A DNA stretch of 64,000 bases, from assembly GCA_021018815.1 (NCBI GenBank), contig JAITYX010000065.1:1535001-1599000 (forward strand), written 5' to 3'. The stretch comes from Talinum fruticosum (lineage: Eukaryota; Streptophyta; Magnoliopsida; Caryophyllales; Talinaceae). The notes under the pieces are model-generated. The model searched no databases. It worked only from the letters and a program-made list of their open reading frames with translations, and was not told the origin of the DNA. A program made the position numbers and the translations under genes. Positions 1-11,417 of the stretch are shown here, piece after piece (the stretch's first letter is position 1; each line of letters begins with the position of its first letter).

Positions 1-783
1 CCCAATCCGCTCTTTCACAAACTCTGCAACTTGAGCCAGATCTAAATTCAATGCCACAAGCCCACTCTTGCCACGCTTTCCAAACAGCATATCTGGTTTT
101 ACAACCAATTTGGAAGATGACAACCATGTATGTTCATTCACCAATTCTGTGAAATCGGTTGATTCGGTCACCTGGTTGATCACAAAGACATTAATATTAA
201 AGGATCAGATGAATACTTCAAAAACATCAACTCTAGCCTATAGCCTTGTCACCAAAACAAGGACAAACCCAAAATATTTTCACTTCAATGTTACTTAACC
301 ATGCATTATGCATTGAGGCACAAAGAAATTGACCATACAGAGTATATATCTTGGACTATACATTTGCCCTATAGAAATGAAGATTTATGCAATTTCACCA
401 ACACAAATAAGCAATTTGATCATACAGAGATTCAATGAGACACACTGAAGCTGGATCAAGTTCCATGGAGGCGGTATCCATTGTGGGTACTGCTCTTATC
501 ATTACAGCTTAACAATTCCAATTGAAAACAAATTCAACAAAGAGATCGAATCAAATTAGATTAATCTAAAACACCCATCAACATAAATCATAAACCCAGA
601 TGGCCACTAAATCTTAGCAACCCAATACTCAGATTAAGTCATCAAACAAACAAGAGAACTAAGAAAGGAAGAAGGGAAAAATACTTGAGCAGAGCAAATC
701 GGCAAATCGATCCCAGCAAGACGTTTAAGGTGCTGCTTTAGGAGCCTCTTGGAATCGTACTCCCTGATCTTCTTCCTCGCCAT
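1..783 (-). CDS. ACLA: ATP-citrate lyase subunit A, exons 1-2 (partial)
   Basis: Cytosolic ATP-citrate lyase makes acetyl-CoA and oxaloacetate from citrate, CoA and ATP. Plants split the enzyme into A and B subunits, and this is the N-terminus of A, the ATP-grasp half. Exon 1 is 783-685, 33 codons, beginning [16 protein letters not shown]. Its donor GT is at 684-683. The intron is 172-684 (513 bp, phase 0) with acceptor AG at 173-172. Exon 2 runs from 171 off the window edge, with 57 codons seen, including [20 protein letters not shown]. Both exons are open and match the conserved family N-terminus, so about 90 of roughly 423 residues are visible. The start at 783 fits the family. An in-frame ATG at 868-870 without an intervening stop would add 29 low-complexity residues. 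Paralog number cannot be assigned. Confidence 0.95.
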
Positions 784-900
784 TAGCAACAATATCAATT
801 CAAGAGAGAGAGAGAGAGATGGGTGTGATAAGCAGGGGAGGTTGTTAGGTGCCCGATTTAAAGCTTTCAAAAGTACTTAAGGAGTTACTGTGGAAATTAG
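784..900 (-). promoter_or_regulatory. ACLA 5' leader and possible core promoter
   Basis: Upstream of the ACLA start the minus strand carries a pure CT dinucleotide run (GA on the plus strand, 803-819), common in plant 5' leaders. A TATA-like TTTAAA lies at 857-862. Neither the transcription start nor the leader length can be fixed from sequence. Confidence 0.35.
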
Positions 901-1105
901 TTTTGCAGGATGCGAGAGGGGTAGATGAGCGGCGCGGACAATATAGACGAACTGTAAAAATGATGTAATGGGCAGTGAGACAGAGAGGGAGTCACAGATG
1001 GGGGATGGGGTAGTTGGGTCATTCTAAGTATGAGTTAGCTACAACAAACAACCAGAGGCTTTAGCACGGGCCCACTCGATGCGGTGACGATCCCAAAGGT
1101 GTAAT
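901..1105. other. Intergenic, nothing recognised
   Basis: Mixed-composition DNA between the ACLA leader and the 77-bp duplication. No coding, RNA or repeat signal was seen. Distal ACLA promoter elements may lie here but none is recognisable. Confidence 0.5.
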
Positions 1106-1259
1106 AAAGGACAGGACACTATATCTAATCCAACTCATCCATTGAATTTGGGGCCAACGCAATACTTTGGGTTACAAAAAAGAAAGGACAGGACACCGTA
1201 TCTAATCCAACTCATCCATTGAATTTAGGGCCAACCCAATACTTTGGGTGAGAAAAAAG
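1106..1259. repeat. 77-bp direct tandem duplication
   Basis: Two adjacent copies, 1106-1182 and 1183-1259, begin AAAGGACAGGACAC and share the block CCAACTCATCCATTGAATTT. They differ at only a few positions. The repeat is non-coding and lies about 300 bp upstream of the ACLA start. Confidence 0.9.
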
Positions 1260-1862
1260 AAACTAGAATCGATAAATCAAAACGAAAATTAACTGAATTG
1301 AATCAATATCGATAAATCGAATAAGTTTAAAATTTTAATTAGTCGATTTATGCGGTTACTATTTTAATTTAAGATTTTTTAGCTGACAGTTTACCAATTA
1401 AATTTTTAAGTTAATTTTCAAACAGAAATTTGTAATGATTTTTGATTTACCAATTGCTAATTTTGCTATTGCTAATGCACACTATGCAAGCATCCTATCA
1501 GGCTAACACTTGTTTTTTACCCTTCTATTAAAAAAACACTTATTTTTACCCATGGCTAAACCAACTAGAAGCAATCAAATGTTTTTTTTTTTTTGTTTAA
1601 TCACCTAGAAGTAATCTATTATACACGTAAATGATGTATTTTATATGCGAAAATTTTACATATAGATCTAGTGAGATTTGATATAATAATTTATGAAACT
1701 TATAAATTTAGATAAATAATTCTGTAACTTTTAAGGTATTGACAAATATTTTAGTTACCTAAAAATATAGCGAGGAAGTTGTTTTTCCGGATTGAAAAAA
1801 TGATATGGCCCATGAAATAATGTATATGCCCTCTCATTTCTCCAATGTAATGATTTAACAAA

Positions 1863-1864
<2 letters not shown>
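1260..1864. other. AT-rich spacer
   Basis: AT-rich DNA with homopolymer runs (for example T at 1581-1593). No gene or element ends recognised. Confidence 0.5.

Positions 1865-1947
<83 letters not shown>
1865..1947. repeat. Back-to-back AAT/ATT trinucleotide microsatellite
   Basis: A run of about 13 ATA/AAT units changes near 1902 into a run of about 15 ATT units. The two halves are reverse complements, so the locus is a long perfect palindrome as well as a microsatellite. Confidence 0.95.
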
Positions 1948-2027
1948 TTGGTTAAATGAATCTAAAAGTTTTTTTTTTGTGGAAATAGAAAAAAATCAAC
2001 TTTTGTTATCAGTTTGTTAACTTCTTC

Positions 2028-2098
2028 TTATTGTTGTTGCTGTTGTTCGTTGTCTGTTATTGTTTTTGTTGTTATTATTATTGTTGTTGTTGTTGTCC
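2028..2098. repeat. TTG/TTA-rich low-complexity tract
   Basis: Imperfect TTG and TTA trinucleotides. The leucine-rich reading frame through it is a composition artefact. Confidence 0.8.
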
Positions 2099-2289
2099 GG
2101 AAAAACGACTTACGCCCTAAAACATTTACTCAAATCTAAAAGGTTCCCCAATTTTTTATCCGAAATTGTAAGTTCAGTAAATTATTATACCAACCTCATT
2201 GTACCCATATGTAAATTTTTCTTTTATACATCCTCTAACACTTATTTTTTGCTAGTAATTAATATAATTTGATGATTTTTTTGTTTTTA

Positions 2290-4090
2290 TTTACTTTTGT
2301 AGGAAATAAACCAAATTCGATAAGTTGTAGAAAATAGAGCAAAGGTGATGAAAAATTCGACAATCAACGAAGATCCATACTCCTCTTGCCATACCCAAGT
2401 TGGACCATCTACAAGCTCAAGTGAATTTTTCACAAGAGTTCCGGGAGTTCGAAGTTAAATTTTGGAAGTACAACACTCAAAGTTCAAGCATTTATGGTAT
2501 ATTGAGACCCACGACAAACCTCCCAAGACCCTTTGGTGAAATCACAAATCATCAAAACACCCTAAACTAGTGATGTTGCCCAACAAACTAGTGATGACCG
2601 TAGGAGGACCCACAACCTTGGGTAAGGACCACGACCTGCCCCACGGCCCGTGGCGGCTTTGTTTTCTAGATTGATTCTAGTTTTGGTCCACGAAGCAACA
2701 CGAGCAAGCTCGTGTCGTTGTCTACGTCATTTTGACATAACCGTATCGGTGCCCTATCGGTAGGCCGGCATTGCGAGTCACCTTTTTGAAATTCTTGCTT
2801 GGGTTTTGCTACTTTGAATAGCGAATTTTAAATGAGATTAATGATCTGTTTGAAATGGCTATTAAAAATAAGTCATTATAAGCTGTTATAACTTAAATGA
2901 GGTGAAACGTGAAACAACCTGAAATTATTAGTTCTTATAGCTATTATAGCTGTGATGAATCGAAACACTTAAATTTATAGAGGAAATGAGTTGAAATGAT
3001 CCGAAATTGAACATGAAATGAGCAGAAATGATTAGCTATTATAGCTTAAATGAACTGAAATAAAGTGAAAGTTCTTGTAAATAAAGGTGTAAATGTCATT
3101 TTAAATAGGTCCTAAGGAGGCCTCTTTGCAGAAAGTTTGCTTAGGAGTTATATTAGGTTTATACTTAGCCAAAATAAAGCTTTATTAGGGAGTAATTAGA
3201 TTATATTAGTATTATATTTGTGCAAGACTCAACATTTTTCTTTCCAAATCACTAATTCACTAATCTCTCTTTCTCTCTCTCGCGTTTTATGCTTGTTTAA
3301 TTTGTGTTTTATGCTTGTTTAATTTGTTAGATTAATGATATTTATGTTTTTGTTTAGCTTAAGTTTCTAGTTTTATTATCAATTCATGTTTATTTCTTTG
3401 TTTTATGCTAGTTACATCTATTTTCTCTCTCTTATTCATGCTTGTTAGTTTAGTTGCTAAAGTAGATTTTGTTTGTGTTTTCATGTAGATTAGCGGCTAA
3501 TAGCTAATTAATCATGTAGTAGGCTTAACTACACCCAATTTCTGCTTGTAAATTTTAGTTTTCTCTTATGTCTACCAAGTGTTCAATGAAATGCTTAAAA
3601 AGATTATATTTCATCCGTATTTTTAGTGATTGACTCATAGAAAGGTGAGATTGATTTTCTAGTGTACGAGAGTTGAATACCTAAGACTTTGGCATTAAAA
3701 TAGCCCGGAGCCAAGTTAGGTTTGAGAGTTACTAATCCGATTGTCTATCCGGACTAGCCTCATGAAAATAGATGGTTATTAGGCCACTTAGACTAACTCA
3801 GGACCCATAAAAATGGGCTTGGGTGAGCTTTCTCTATGCAACTAACCCTCTCTATTTGCTATTTTAAGTTGGGTAGGTTAGGGCCTTATCTTGGCTAATT
3901 TTTTTAATAGAAAAATCATAATCAAGCCATCCTTTTTACTTTCTTTGGTTTAATTTTCATTATTTATCACATTTGCGATTCGGTTTAGTTTAAACCGCTC
4001 AAATTATGTTTCGTTACTTGAAACCCTTCTACCTGTGGTTCGACACCTTGAATAATCACTCAGTGGTAATTTGTTTTGTCATTCATATAA
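2290..4090 (+). mobile_element. Degenerate LTR-like sequence (Athila/Tat style)
   Basis: The stretch reads like an old long LTR and its leader. It has a pyrimidine-rich segment with CTCTCTTTCTCTCTCTCG near 3270, followed by T-rich sequence. At 4030-4065 the phrase GGTTCGACACC followed by a short conserved tail resembles the region just before the primer site in plant Ty3 elements. No clean TG...CA ends, target duplication or coding domain was found, and the limits are approximate. Around 2840-3090 repeated GAAATGA-type words suggest a small further insertion. Confidence 0.35.
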
Positions 4091-5054
4091 ATTATGAGGA
4101 ACATAATCAAATGTTGTATTGTCTAGCTCTCCAAAAAAAAAAAAATAGATAATAAGTAAAGTTATTACCTAGTCATAAGAAAATGCTTACCTTATATAAT
4201 TATTTCTTTTTTTTCAATAATCTTTACTATCATTTTAATCATAAAAAAGATTTAAAAATTCTATCTAAATGGTTTCGGTTAACTTGTGAATTGAACAAAA
4301 GAAATGGGTAACTGATATCCATTTTATATGGTTGCAATTCTGATTCCCAATTTTCTGAATTAAAAATCTGATTGATCGATTAAGGCTCCCCGAATTGAAC
4401 CTAACTAACCCCATGCTTCCCCTATGCAATGTTAGTAGCTTTACAAAAGAGTTTCTCTATAGTCTATGCCTAATATTTTATTGGAAGTATGGGACACATT
4501 AATTCTAAAAGTTTTGTGGAAGACTGCTTGATTGAAATTGCTCTTCAACTTCGCGGAAAATTTAAGTGTCTCTTATTATTTTTTTCATCCAAATGTATTA
4601 CTAATTATACAATAAAGTTTAAAACTGCTATTGAGATCCATTGTCAATCGTTTGTAGTTAGTTTTTAAGATTTTCTTTCGTTCTTTTATTGTAAATAATA
4701 AAACCTCCTCAAATTCTCTGCCCTCCCATTCATCTCCTCCCCTTTCCTCCACCACCACTTCCACCACCATTTGGTCGCAATTCCTCTTGCACTTTCACTA
4801 CCCGGTTAAACTAAATCAAACAAAATATGGCAGCAAAATAAACAGGGAAAGAGCAACAAAATAATGAATATAAAATAATTTTAATGCTAAACTCCAAAAT
4901 TTCACCTAAAATTACATAATAAGAGTCAAAATTTGATTTAGGCCTTTTAATTTCAATACTAAAATCAAGAATTTCACCCAAGTTTAGAAAAGTGGAAATT
5001 AATTACACAAAATTCTAAGGTAAAGAAACATTTATGAAAATATAAAATCTTCTC
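4091..5054. other. AT-rich spacer, nothing recognised
   Basis: No credible ORF, RNA or repeat. The minus-strand reading frame at 4585-4770 is a translation of a pyrimidine-rich patch and is not supported as a gene. Confidence 0.5.
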
Positions 5055-5644
5055 AAAATGATGCCCATTAAGCTCCATGCCTCCATCTAGACATGGACAA
5101 TGGACCGGGAGTCCATTGGGTTAAAACGATTGGGTTTAAAAAATAGGGTACAAGCATGTTTAATTGTTTATTTCGATTGGGCATTGAACGGGCCGCCGGT
5201 TAACGTAGTTAACCGGGCCGAATGCTCGGGCATATTAACGGGCCACTCTACTGTACTCTCTCACTCGACTCTCACTCCGGTGCTTCTCATGTCGCTTTGT
5301 CTCTCGCTCCGGTTCTTCTACTCACTCGCTCTTCTCTTGCTCAAAATAAAAAATGAAGCCCATTAAGCTCCATGCCTCCATCTAGACCTGGACAATGGAC
5401 CGGGAGTCCAATGGGTTTAAACGATTGGGTTTAAAAAACAGGATACAAGCCTCGTTTAATTGTTTATTTCGATCTGGGCATTGAATGGGCCGCCTGTTAA
5501 CGTAATTAACCGGGCCGGGTACTGGGCATACTAACGGGCCACTCTACTCGTACTCTCTCGCTCCGTCTCTCACTCTGGTGCTTCTTATGTCGCTTTGTCT
5601 CTCGCTCTTCTCTTGCTCGGTCTTGCTCTCGCGTGCTCTCTCTC
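5055..5644. repeat. 295-bp tandem duplication of hAT 5' end plus flank
   Basis: The unit at 5055-5349 is repeated at 5350-5644 with a few percent divergence. Each unit starts in flanking DNA (CCCATTAAGCTCCATG), includes the putative target site CCTCCATC, and runs through the first part of the hAT element (TAGACMTGGACAATGGACC and onward). Because host flank is included, the duplication probably happened after insertion. Confidence 0.88.
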
Positions 5645-5715
5645 TCTCGCGTGCTCTTGCTCTGGCTCTTCTCTTGCTCCGGCTCTTCTCTTGCTCTCTC
5701 TCTCTCGCTCTTTGA
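5590..5715. repeat. CTCT/GCTC low-complexity tract
   Basis: Imperfect CTCTCGCTCTTCTCTTGCTC-like units. It lies in the 5' untranslated part of the hAT element. The arginine/serine-rich reading frames on both strands here are composition artefacts. Confidence 0.85.
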
Positions 5716-6953
5716 TTCACGAATTCACTGAAGAAGTTGTTGAAAGCCTTGAAAATTTCCAACTCGAGAGCCTTACTATGATATAAACCGAAAGGTATGT
5801 GATGTTTAACTTTCTTAAATTTCTCATTCCTGGAAATTAGGATTTTCAAGGGAGTAGGGATTGTTGGGAGTGTTGAAGGGAAGTAATGTGTCGGACTGGA
5901 AATTAGGGTTTACAAAAATAGTTGTGAATTCGAGGTTTAATGAGAAACCCAAAGGGGCATTACCGATACAATTGAGAATAACTTAAATACTATAAATTAG
6001 GGATTATATTAATAGGATCCGATAGTGGAAAACATGAATTTTGTGGAGTAATTTATGTTATGGAATGCAATGAACTACCGGTGATTTTCACTCGAGTAAC
6101 TAGGAGCAAAAAGGGTATCAATGGTTCTATCACCTAGTTTGATGATGAATTTAGTTTTATTTTCTCTAAATTCGAATTAGGATCCTTTTTTTCAGCATTT
6201 GTGATCAATTTTGGCTTGTTTTTCATTGTTAGTCTTGATCTATTAGCTCATTCGAGAATGTATGTTGACTGAAATATGATTATTTGGGTACTCAAACCAA
6301 TTCGGATTTTTTGTACTTATTCTTTGGAATTTGATTCTCGTTGGATTTGCAATGGTGTAATTTTGATGGGTTTGGGGAATTTTACTCGTTTTATCCAAAG
6401 CCAGGCTGCCAAAACACCAGCACCAATCTATCTCTCTCTATTCAGGGAATTTTATTTACGCTTAAAATTGATGGTTGTTTAGGGGAGGGGGTTGCAATTC
6501 TAAACTCGTTTCTCCGAGTTATTAGAAATTAGCTGGACTCTTTTCGTTGTATTAGTTGATTCATTGTTCTCGACTATGTGGAACATCAAATCGGGCTCTT
6601 GATTATGTGTTACACTGAACTGCTCTAGATGATATTTTTACTTGTCTTCTCATTCTATGTTCAGCTATATGGTATAATTACATTGTGATAATTGCTTATA
6701 ATTTTTACTGGGGTTCAATTGTTGTTCGGATTTGCTTTATATGTAATGCTTTTGATTGTGGGCCTCATGGTCCAAATCCATACTCCCAAAGAGGCTGGTT
6801 CTTATTTCCTAGTTTGCTAGCCTCAATTTTTCAATTGAATGATTAAGTTTTTGATCTCCTTTCAATTTAATCAAGTAAAAGAATTGTAATAGTTTCCCAA
6901 AATCTCTATCATTTATGCTAATCATCTTTTTTGTCGTAATTTACATTTTAGAC

Positions 6954-8290
6954 ATGGAAAGTAAAGCGACAACTTCATCAATCCTACTCGAAGATGGATA
7001 TAGTAAACATAACACTCAACAATGTAAAAGGAAGAAGAGGTCTAAAGTATGAAGAGAGCTTGTAGAAGGCAATAATGCGCAAGGTGAGAAAATCACAACA
7101 TATAAGTATTGTAAAGTAGTCATGTCCGCTAATCCAAATAGTGACACTTCTCACTTGAAGCGTCACTTAGATAAATGTCCAAGTCGTCCTAGTGGAGTGG
7201 AAATTGGGGAGATGGGTAGTGATGATGGTGAGGAATTTGTTTTCAATATGAATCAACTTCATAAGGAAATTGTGCTCTATATTGTGGAAGGAGCTCACTC
7301 ATTTGCAATCGTTGAAAAAAAAAGCTTTTAGACAGATGATGTGTAAAGCTAATCCGAACTTTGTGTCATTTAGTCGTTCAATGGCTAAGAGAAATTTATT
7401 GTCCATGTATGTGGAAGATAGAGATAAGGTGAAGGGCATGCTATTGAAAGCTCCGGGTAGGATTTGTTTGACTATAGATAATTGGAAGTCAAATTACACT
7501 TATCAACATTATATTTGCATCATAGCCCACTTTGTTGATAATGCTTGGAAGTTGCACAAAAGAATCCTTAGATTTAAGGCATTAACACCTCCTTATGATG
7601 GTGAAAGTATCGTAAATGAAATACTTATATTTCTTCGTCAATGGAACATTGAGGATAAGATACTCACTATTACTATAGATAATGCCAAGTACAAGGATGC
7701 AATGATGTCTAATTTGAAAAGCCATCTTGTTCCCGGAGTGGGTTGCTTAGTAATGGTGTTTTCTTCCATGTTAGGTGTTGTACACATATTCTAAATTTAA
7801 TTATGTAAGATGGTCTCCATTTTATTTGTGAAATTCTAGAGAAGATTCGAAGTTTGATAAAGTTGATAACTGGATCTACTCATAGAGGTGAAGATTTCTA
7901 CGAATGTGCTCAAAAAATTTTCATTTGGATGTGAAAAGGAAACTGAATTTGGACATGTAAGTTCATTGGAATTCAACTTATAAGATGATGGATAATGTTT
8001 TATACTATAAGAATATGTTTGTTTACTTGGTGTCCACTAATTCACCATTGAATCCATATGTTTCTTTAGAGGAGGAATGGGAAAAGGTCATTAGGATACA
8101 TAAGTTTTTGAAGTTATTTTATGATGTAACTTGCATGTTTAGTGCGGTTAAGACTCCCACATCCAATTTGTATTTCAAGAGAGCATGGATGGTTCATCGT
8201 CGTTTGCTTGAGACGACCGAAGGTCTATGACTACCTAGTTGACATGGCAAAAAACATGCTTGGCAAGTTTGACTCGAATTATTTGTTGCA
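6954..8290 (+). pseudogene. hAT transposase relic (BED finger and catalytic core)
   Basis: The first ATG is at 6954. A BED-type zinc finger follows, but its tryptophan position after SKV is a TGA (7050-7052). Its first cysteine is replaced by tyrosine (7101-7103), although HLKRHLDKC survives. A frameshift lies in the A run at 7315-7323. The core then reads open to about 7740 with the hAT signature RICLTIDNWKSNYTYQHYIC. Another frameshift precedes FHVRCCTHILNLI, which is followed by TAA at 7806-7808. Further fragments run to about 8290. The C-terminal hATC dimerisation domain was not found, so the gene is truncated as well as broken. It cannot encode an active transposase. Confidence 0.9.
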
Positions 8291-9081
8291 ACTCTTGACA
8301 AATCTGACTTAGATGTATTTAAGGTTATTTACAAAGGTTAATTGAGGTATTTGTGGCTTCTCCGATGGTGCTCGTATTTGCTTCTTGTGGTTGTAATTGT
8401 TGTTTATTTGCATGTTATTAATTGTTGTTATTAATTTTTATTCTTTTAGATAATCATACAAATCTGACTTAGATCTAAATATGCATGTTATTAATTGTTG
8501 TTTCTACAGTGCTGATGTTGAGGCTGCTGTTGATGATGCTTGCTTGTTGTGGGTCGTTGAGACCAAGTCGATGTAATTGACCCATTTGGGTTTGTTGGAC
8601 TGCTTTATGAAATTAGATATTTGCCATAGATAAAGACAGAGCTTGAAAGTTCAGCAACTTGGATGGATCATTAGCACCAAGACCACCTTGCAAGGCGGAT
8701 GCATAAACCATGGATGGGAAGAACCCAAACCGGGCACCAGGAAACCAATGGTTTTAGTTTCAATGTAAACTTCCCTTTAAATATGTCATTTGGCGGGGAC
8801 TTGAACCATCCACAGAGTCGGCTATTAACATTTTTACTGAAGTTTCAACAGCGATTAGTCAAGTGATGTGTATTTTGACTGGAGGCAACTTAGCTATTAA
8901 GCCTAATTGGCTCTCATCTAGTAGCTTAAGATATATGCTTTCCGTTTTGAAACTTGAAATTATGGCCATGGGTGGTCGGGGTCATTTGACCTATGACCCG
9001 ACCCGACCCATTAAAAGAAGTGGTTGCCCGATCCGGCCGGTTATGTAAGTGGACGGGCCCATCCCGGCCCAACCCAGCCTG
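8291..9081. other. 3' non-coding part of the hAT element
   Basis: Contains small direct repeats, for example ACAAATCTGACTTAGAT near 8300 and 8458, and GCATGTTATTAATTGTTGTT near 8411 and 8482. GC-rich GGCCC-containing subterminal sequence follows. No coding signal. Confidence 0.6.
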
Positions 9082-9102
9082 TTGCCCAACTCTACCTCCG
9101 TC

Positions 9103-9600
9103 ATTGCACCGCATGCCACCCTATTTAGAACCGTCATCGTGAAATCATCATCAAAGTTTTAACCAATCATTTTTAAGAGATCTTATAAGCCATAATCCTC
9201 ATCAACGGCTTATGAGGGTACTAGTCGAGATAGACCGAAGAGGATGGTGACACTTGTTATGGCTGTCATGGTGGCACAAAGTAAAGGAAAAAGGGGAGGG
9301 GGAGAAGATGGAAGAAGAGAACAAAGAAATGCCTTAGGAATAGACAATTTATCATATGCTCCCGAGAGTTCATACTCTGGGCCATGTCAATGACCATGTC
9401 ATCGACACGCGTGCATTTATTTAAACAAAATAAATTCTTTTTTTTTTCAAGGAGTAGTCGTAAAGTTAAGTTTTTAGGAAGGTTGTCTTTTTTAAAAAAA
9501 AATCTGCTAAATCAATTTCCGGGTGGACAATTGTAAAATGGAGAAGTAGATGTATGTTAATTAAAGTTCATGCAGAACAATACTTAAGTAAAAAATAAAC
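9103..9600. other. Intergenic, nothing recognised
   Basis: Unique-looking DNA right of the hAT element. No gene or element ends seen. Confidence 0.5.
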
Positions 9601-9614
9601 GAATGCTAGAACTT

Positions 9615-9945
9615 AGACTAAAAATGAACAATAATTAGGCTAAAAATGAACAAGTGTTATAAATAATTGTGAACATTTACTAGGATCGAGAACGACCACA
9701 TATGAAAAACTTTGCTTAAACTAAGAAGGATGGAATACTCAAGTATAAGAAATAGAATGCTCAATAAGAAGAAACAAAATGCTTAATTAGGTAAAAATAG
9801 AATGCTCAATTTTAGAACAAATCTAACACAACAAATTGGGAATGAACAATATTTAGCCTGAAAATGAACAATACTTAGGTTGAAAATGAAGAATGTTATA
9901 AATGAAAGTGAACAATTATTAAGACTTAGAACAAACACATAGGAA
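9615..9945. repeat. Clustered ~21-bp motif (AAAATGAACAATAMTTAGGC)
   Basis: A degenerate motif recurs with about 21-bp spacing near 9617 and 9638, and again near 9838, 9859, 9880 and 9901. Weaker TAGAATGCTCAAT variants lie between (9755-9815). No reading frame is conserved. Origin unknown. Confidence 0.65.
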
Positions 9946-10535
9946 AGCAAACTCGAAGGGTTCATGTTTGTCGACTGTGAGACCTTTATATTCTTTGCAC
10001 TGGAGTTTCACGGAGAGTTTTAAAATGTGTTTCTTAGGTTTTTCTTCAACATATATGATGGGTTTGATTATGCTAATTCATCCTCTTGTTCTTCAATTCC
10101 TCTTGTTCATCTACATCTTCAGATTTTTCTTTTCTTCTTCTTTTTCTTGGTTTTCTTCTTCAGTTTCTACCTTTTCCTTTTATTGGGCTTATTTTGAGTT
10201 GGGGTTTGCATTGACACTAAATGTGGTGCTTGGAAAACTCCGGATCAATGGTGATGAGGAAGAAATTGAGAGGAACATGCGGTTGATTAGAAATGAAGGT
10301 TGGGAGTGAGAGATGAACATGAGGGAGAGAGTAAGCATATGGGTTAAGCACAAACAAAAATGACTATAGCAGCAAAGTGGAGATAGAAGAAGAAGCGGTT
10401 AGTGCGTGGTTTTATTTGGATTTTTCCCCCGTTTTTTTTTCCTCCTTCATGCCAGTAGTAATGCAGTAGTTTTTTCTTTTCAAAGATGTAATGACAGCAT
10501 GTGGTTAAGTGCTAACATGGACATAGGAGAATAAG

Positions 10536-10537
<2 letters not shown>
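9946..10537. other. No supported gene
   Basis: A 113-codon plus-strand frame (9968-10309) is Phe/Ser-rich and resembles nothing known to me. It is probably a chance frame through T-rich DNA. Confidence 0.45.

Positions 10538-10602
<65 letters not shown>
10538..10602. repeat. AT dinucleotide microsatellite (~32 units)
   Basis: Uninterrupted ATATAT. No viral or transposon junction is visible on either side. Confidence 0.98.
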
Positions 10603-10604
<2 letters not shown>

Positions 10605-10855
10605 TATTCGAGATTTTTGCATTCTTCTCAATCCATCTCATGTATTCAATGATTTATTTATAATAACGCATATAAAATACACCCATTTGAATAGTTGATA
10701 ATTTTTTTAATTTAATTACTTGACTTTAATCAACATACAAAGGTATCATTGTTCCAAAAAAACATATAAAGGTATCATATATAATTTATATTTGAAGAAA
10801 AATAATAAAACATACATGCATACTATAAATCATCATAAACATAAATTAATAATAA

Positions 10856-11280
10856 GATATTTATATTTACCTCCCTCAAGGTATTTGGCAATCATTTATA
10901 AACTCTCCATGTATTGGTATTTATTTTTACCCACCCCGAACGGAGTACTTAATATTTGACTCGATGCATTAACCTTTGTTGTTAATAATAAAATATATCC
11001 AAATACAATATGTGTGCTGACGTGGCATAAAAAAAGATGTACAATATCACAATGGCCCTTTTACGATATGTGTGCTTTTTCTAGGCATGGGGGTAAAAAT
11101 TCATTCTATTTTAAAAATTAGGGACAAACTTATCCTTTTACATTTCCGATTAGCTTTTCGCCCTTTTTTTATGTTAAATATTTTTTATCTCTAAATCCAG
11201 AGTGGGTAAAAATAAATACCAATACCTGGAGGGTTTATAAATGATTTCTAAAAACCTTGAGGGAGATAAATGTAAAAATC
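10856..11280. mobile_element. Foldback / MITE-like element with ~80-bp inverted ends
   Basis: The left arm from 10856 (key words ACCTCCCTCAAGG, AATCATTTATAAA, TATTGGTATTTATTTTTACC) is repeated in reverse complement in the right arm ending at 11280. The two arms are roughly 85% alike by eye over about 80 bp. Flanks TTAATAATAA and TTAATTAATAA could be a degenerate 10-bp target duplication, which would suggest a Mutator-type element. The interior has no coding potential. Confidence 0.75.
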
Positions 11281-11417
11281 TTAATTAATAATCGCTTTAC
11301 TATTAGTATTATGGCAGGATTCCTATTTTTTTAATTTTATGGTAGGCAAGTTGTACTCTAATAAAGAAACCCAAATAATCTTTATTTTATAAATAAGAAA
11401 ATCTAATATAATATTAT

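Larger units (their letters stand above)
5088..9094 (+). mobile_element. hAT (Ac-like) DNA transposon, decayed
   Basis: The left ends TAGACATGGACAA (5088) and TAGACCTGGACAA (5383, duplicate) pair with the right end, which reads TAGAGTTGGGCAA on the minus strand (9094-9082). That is 10 of 13 matches for the inner copy. Eight-base flanks CCTCCATC (5080-5087 and 5375-5382) and CCTCCGTC (9095-9102) match at 7 of 8, as expected of the 8-bp hAT target duplication. Subterminal regions are rich in GGGCC/GGCCC words (5190-5250, 5490-5540, 8985-9070), a feature of plant Ac-like elements. A hAT transposase relic lies inside on the same strand. Which of the duplicated left ends is original cannot be told. 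Confidence 0.88.

Noticed and set aside
9968..10309. 113-codon Phe-rich frame as a membrane protein gene
   Set aside because: T-rich composition alone gives the hydrophobic look. No start context, homology or conserved motif.
10538..10602. A second viral insertion site at the long AT run
   Set aside because: No viral sequence on either side.
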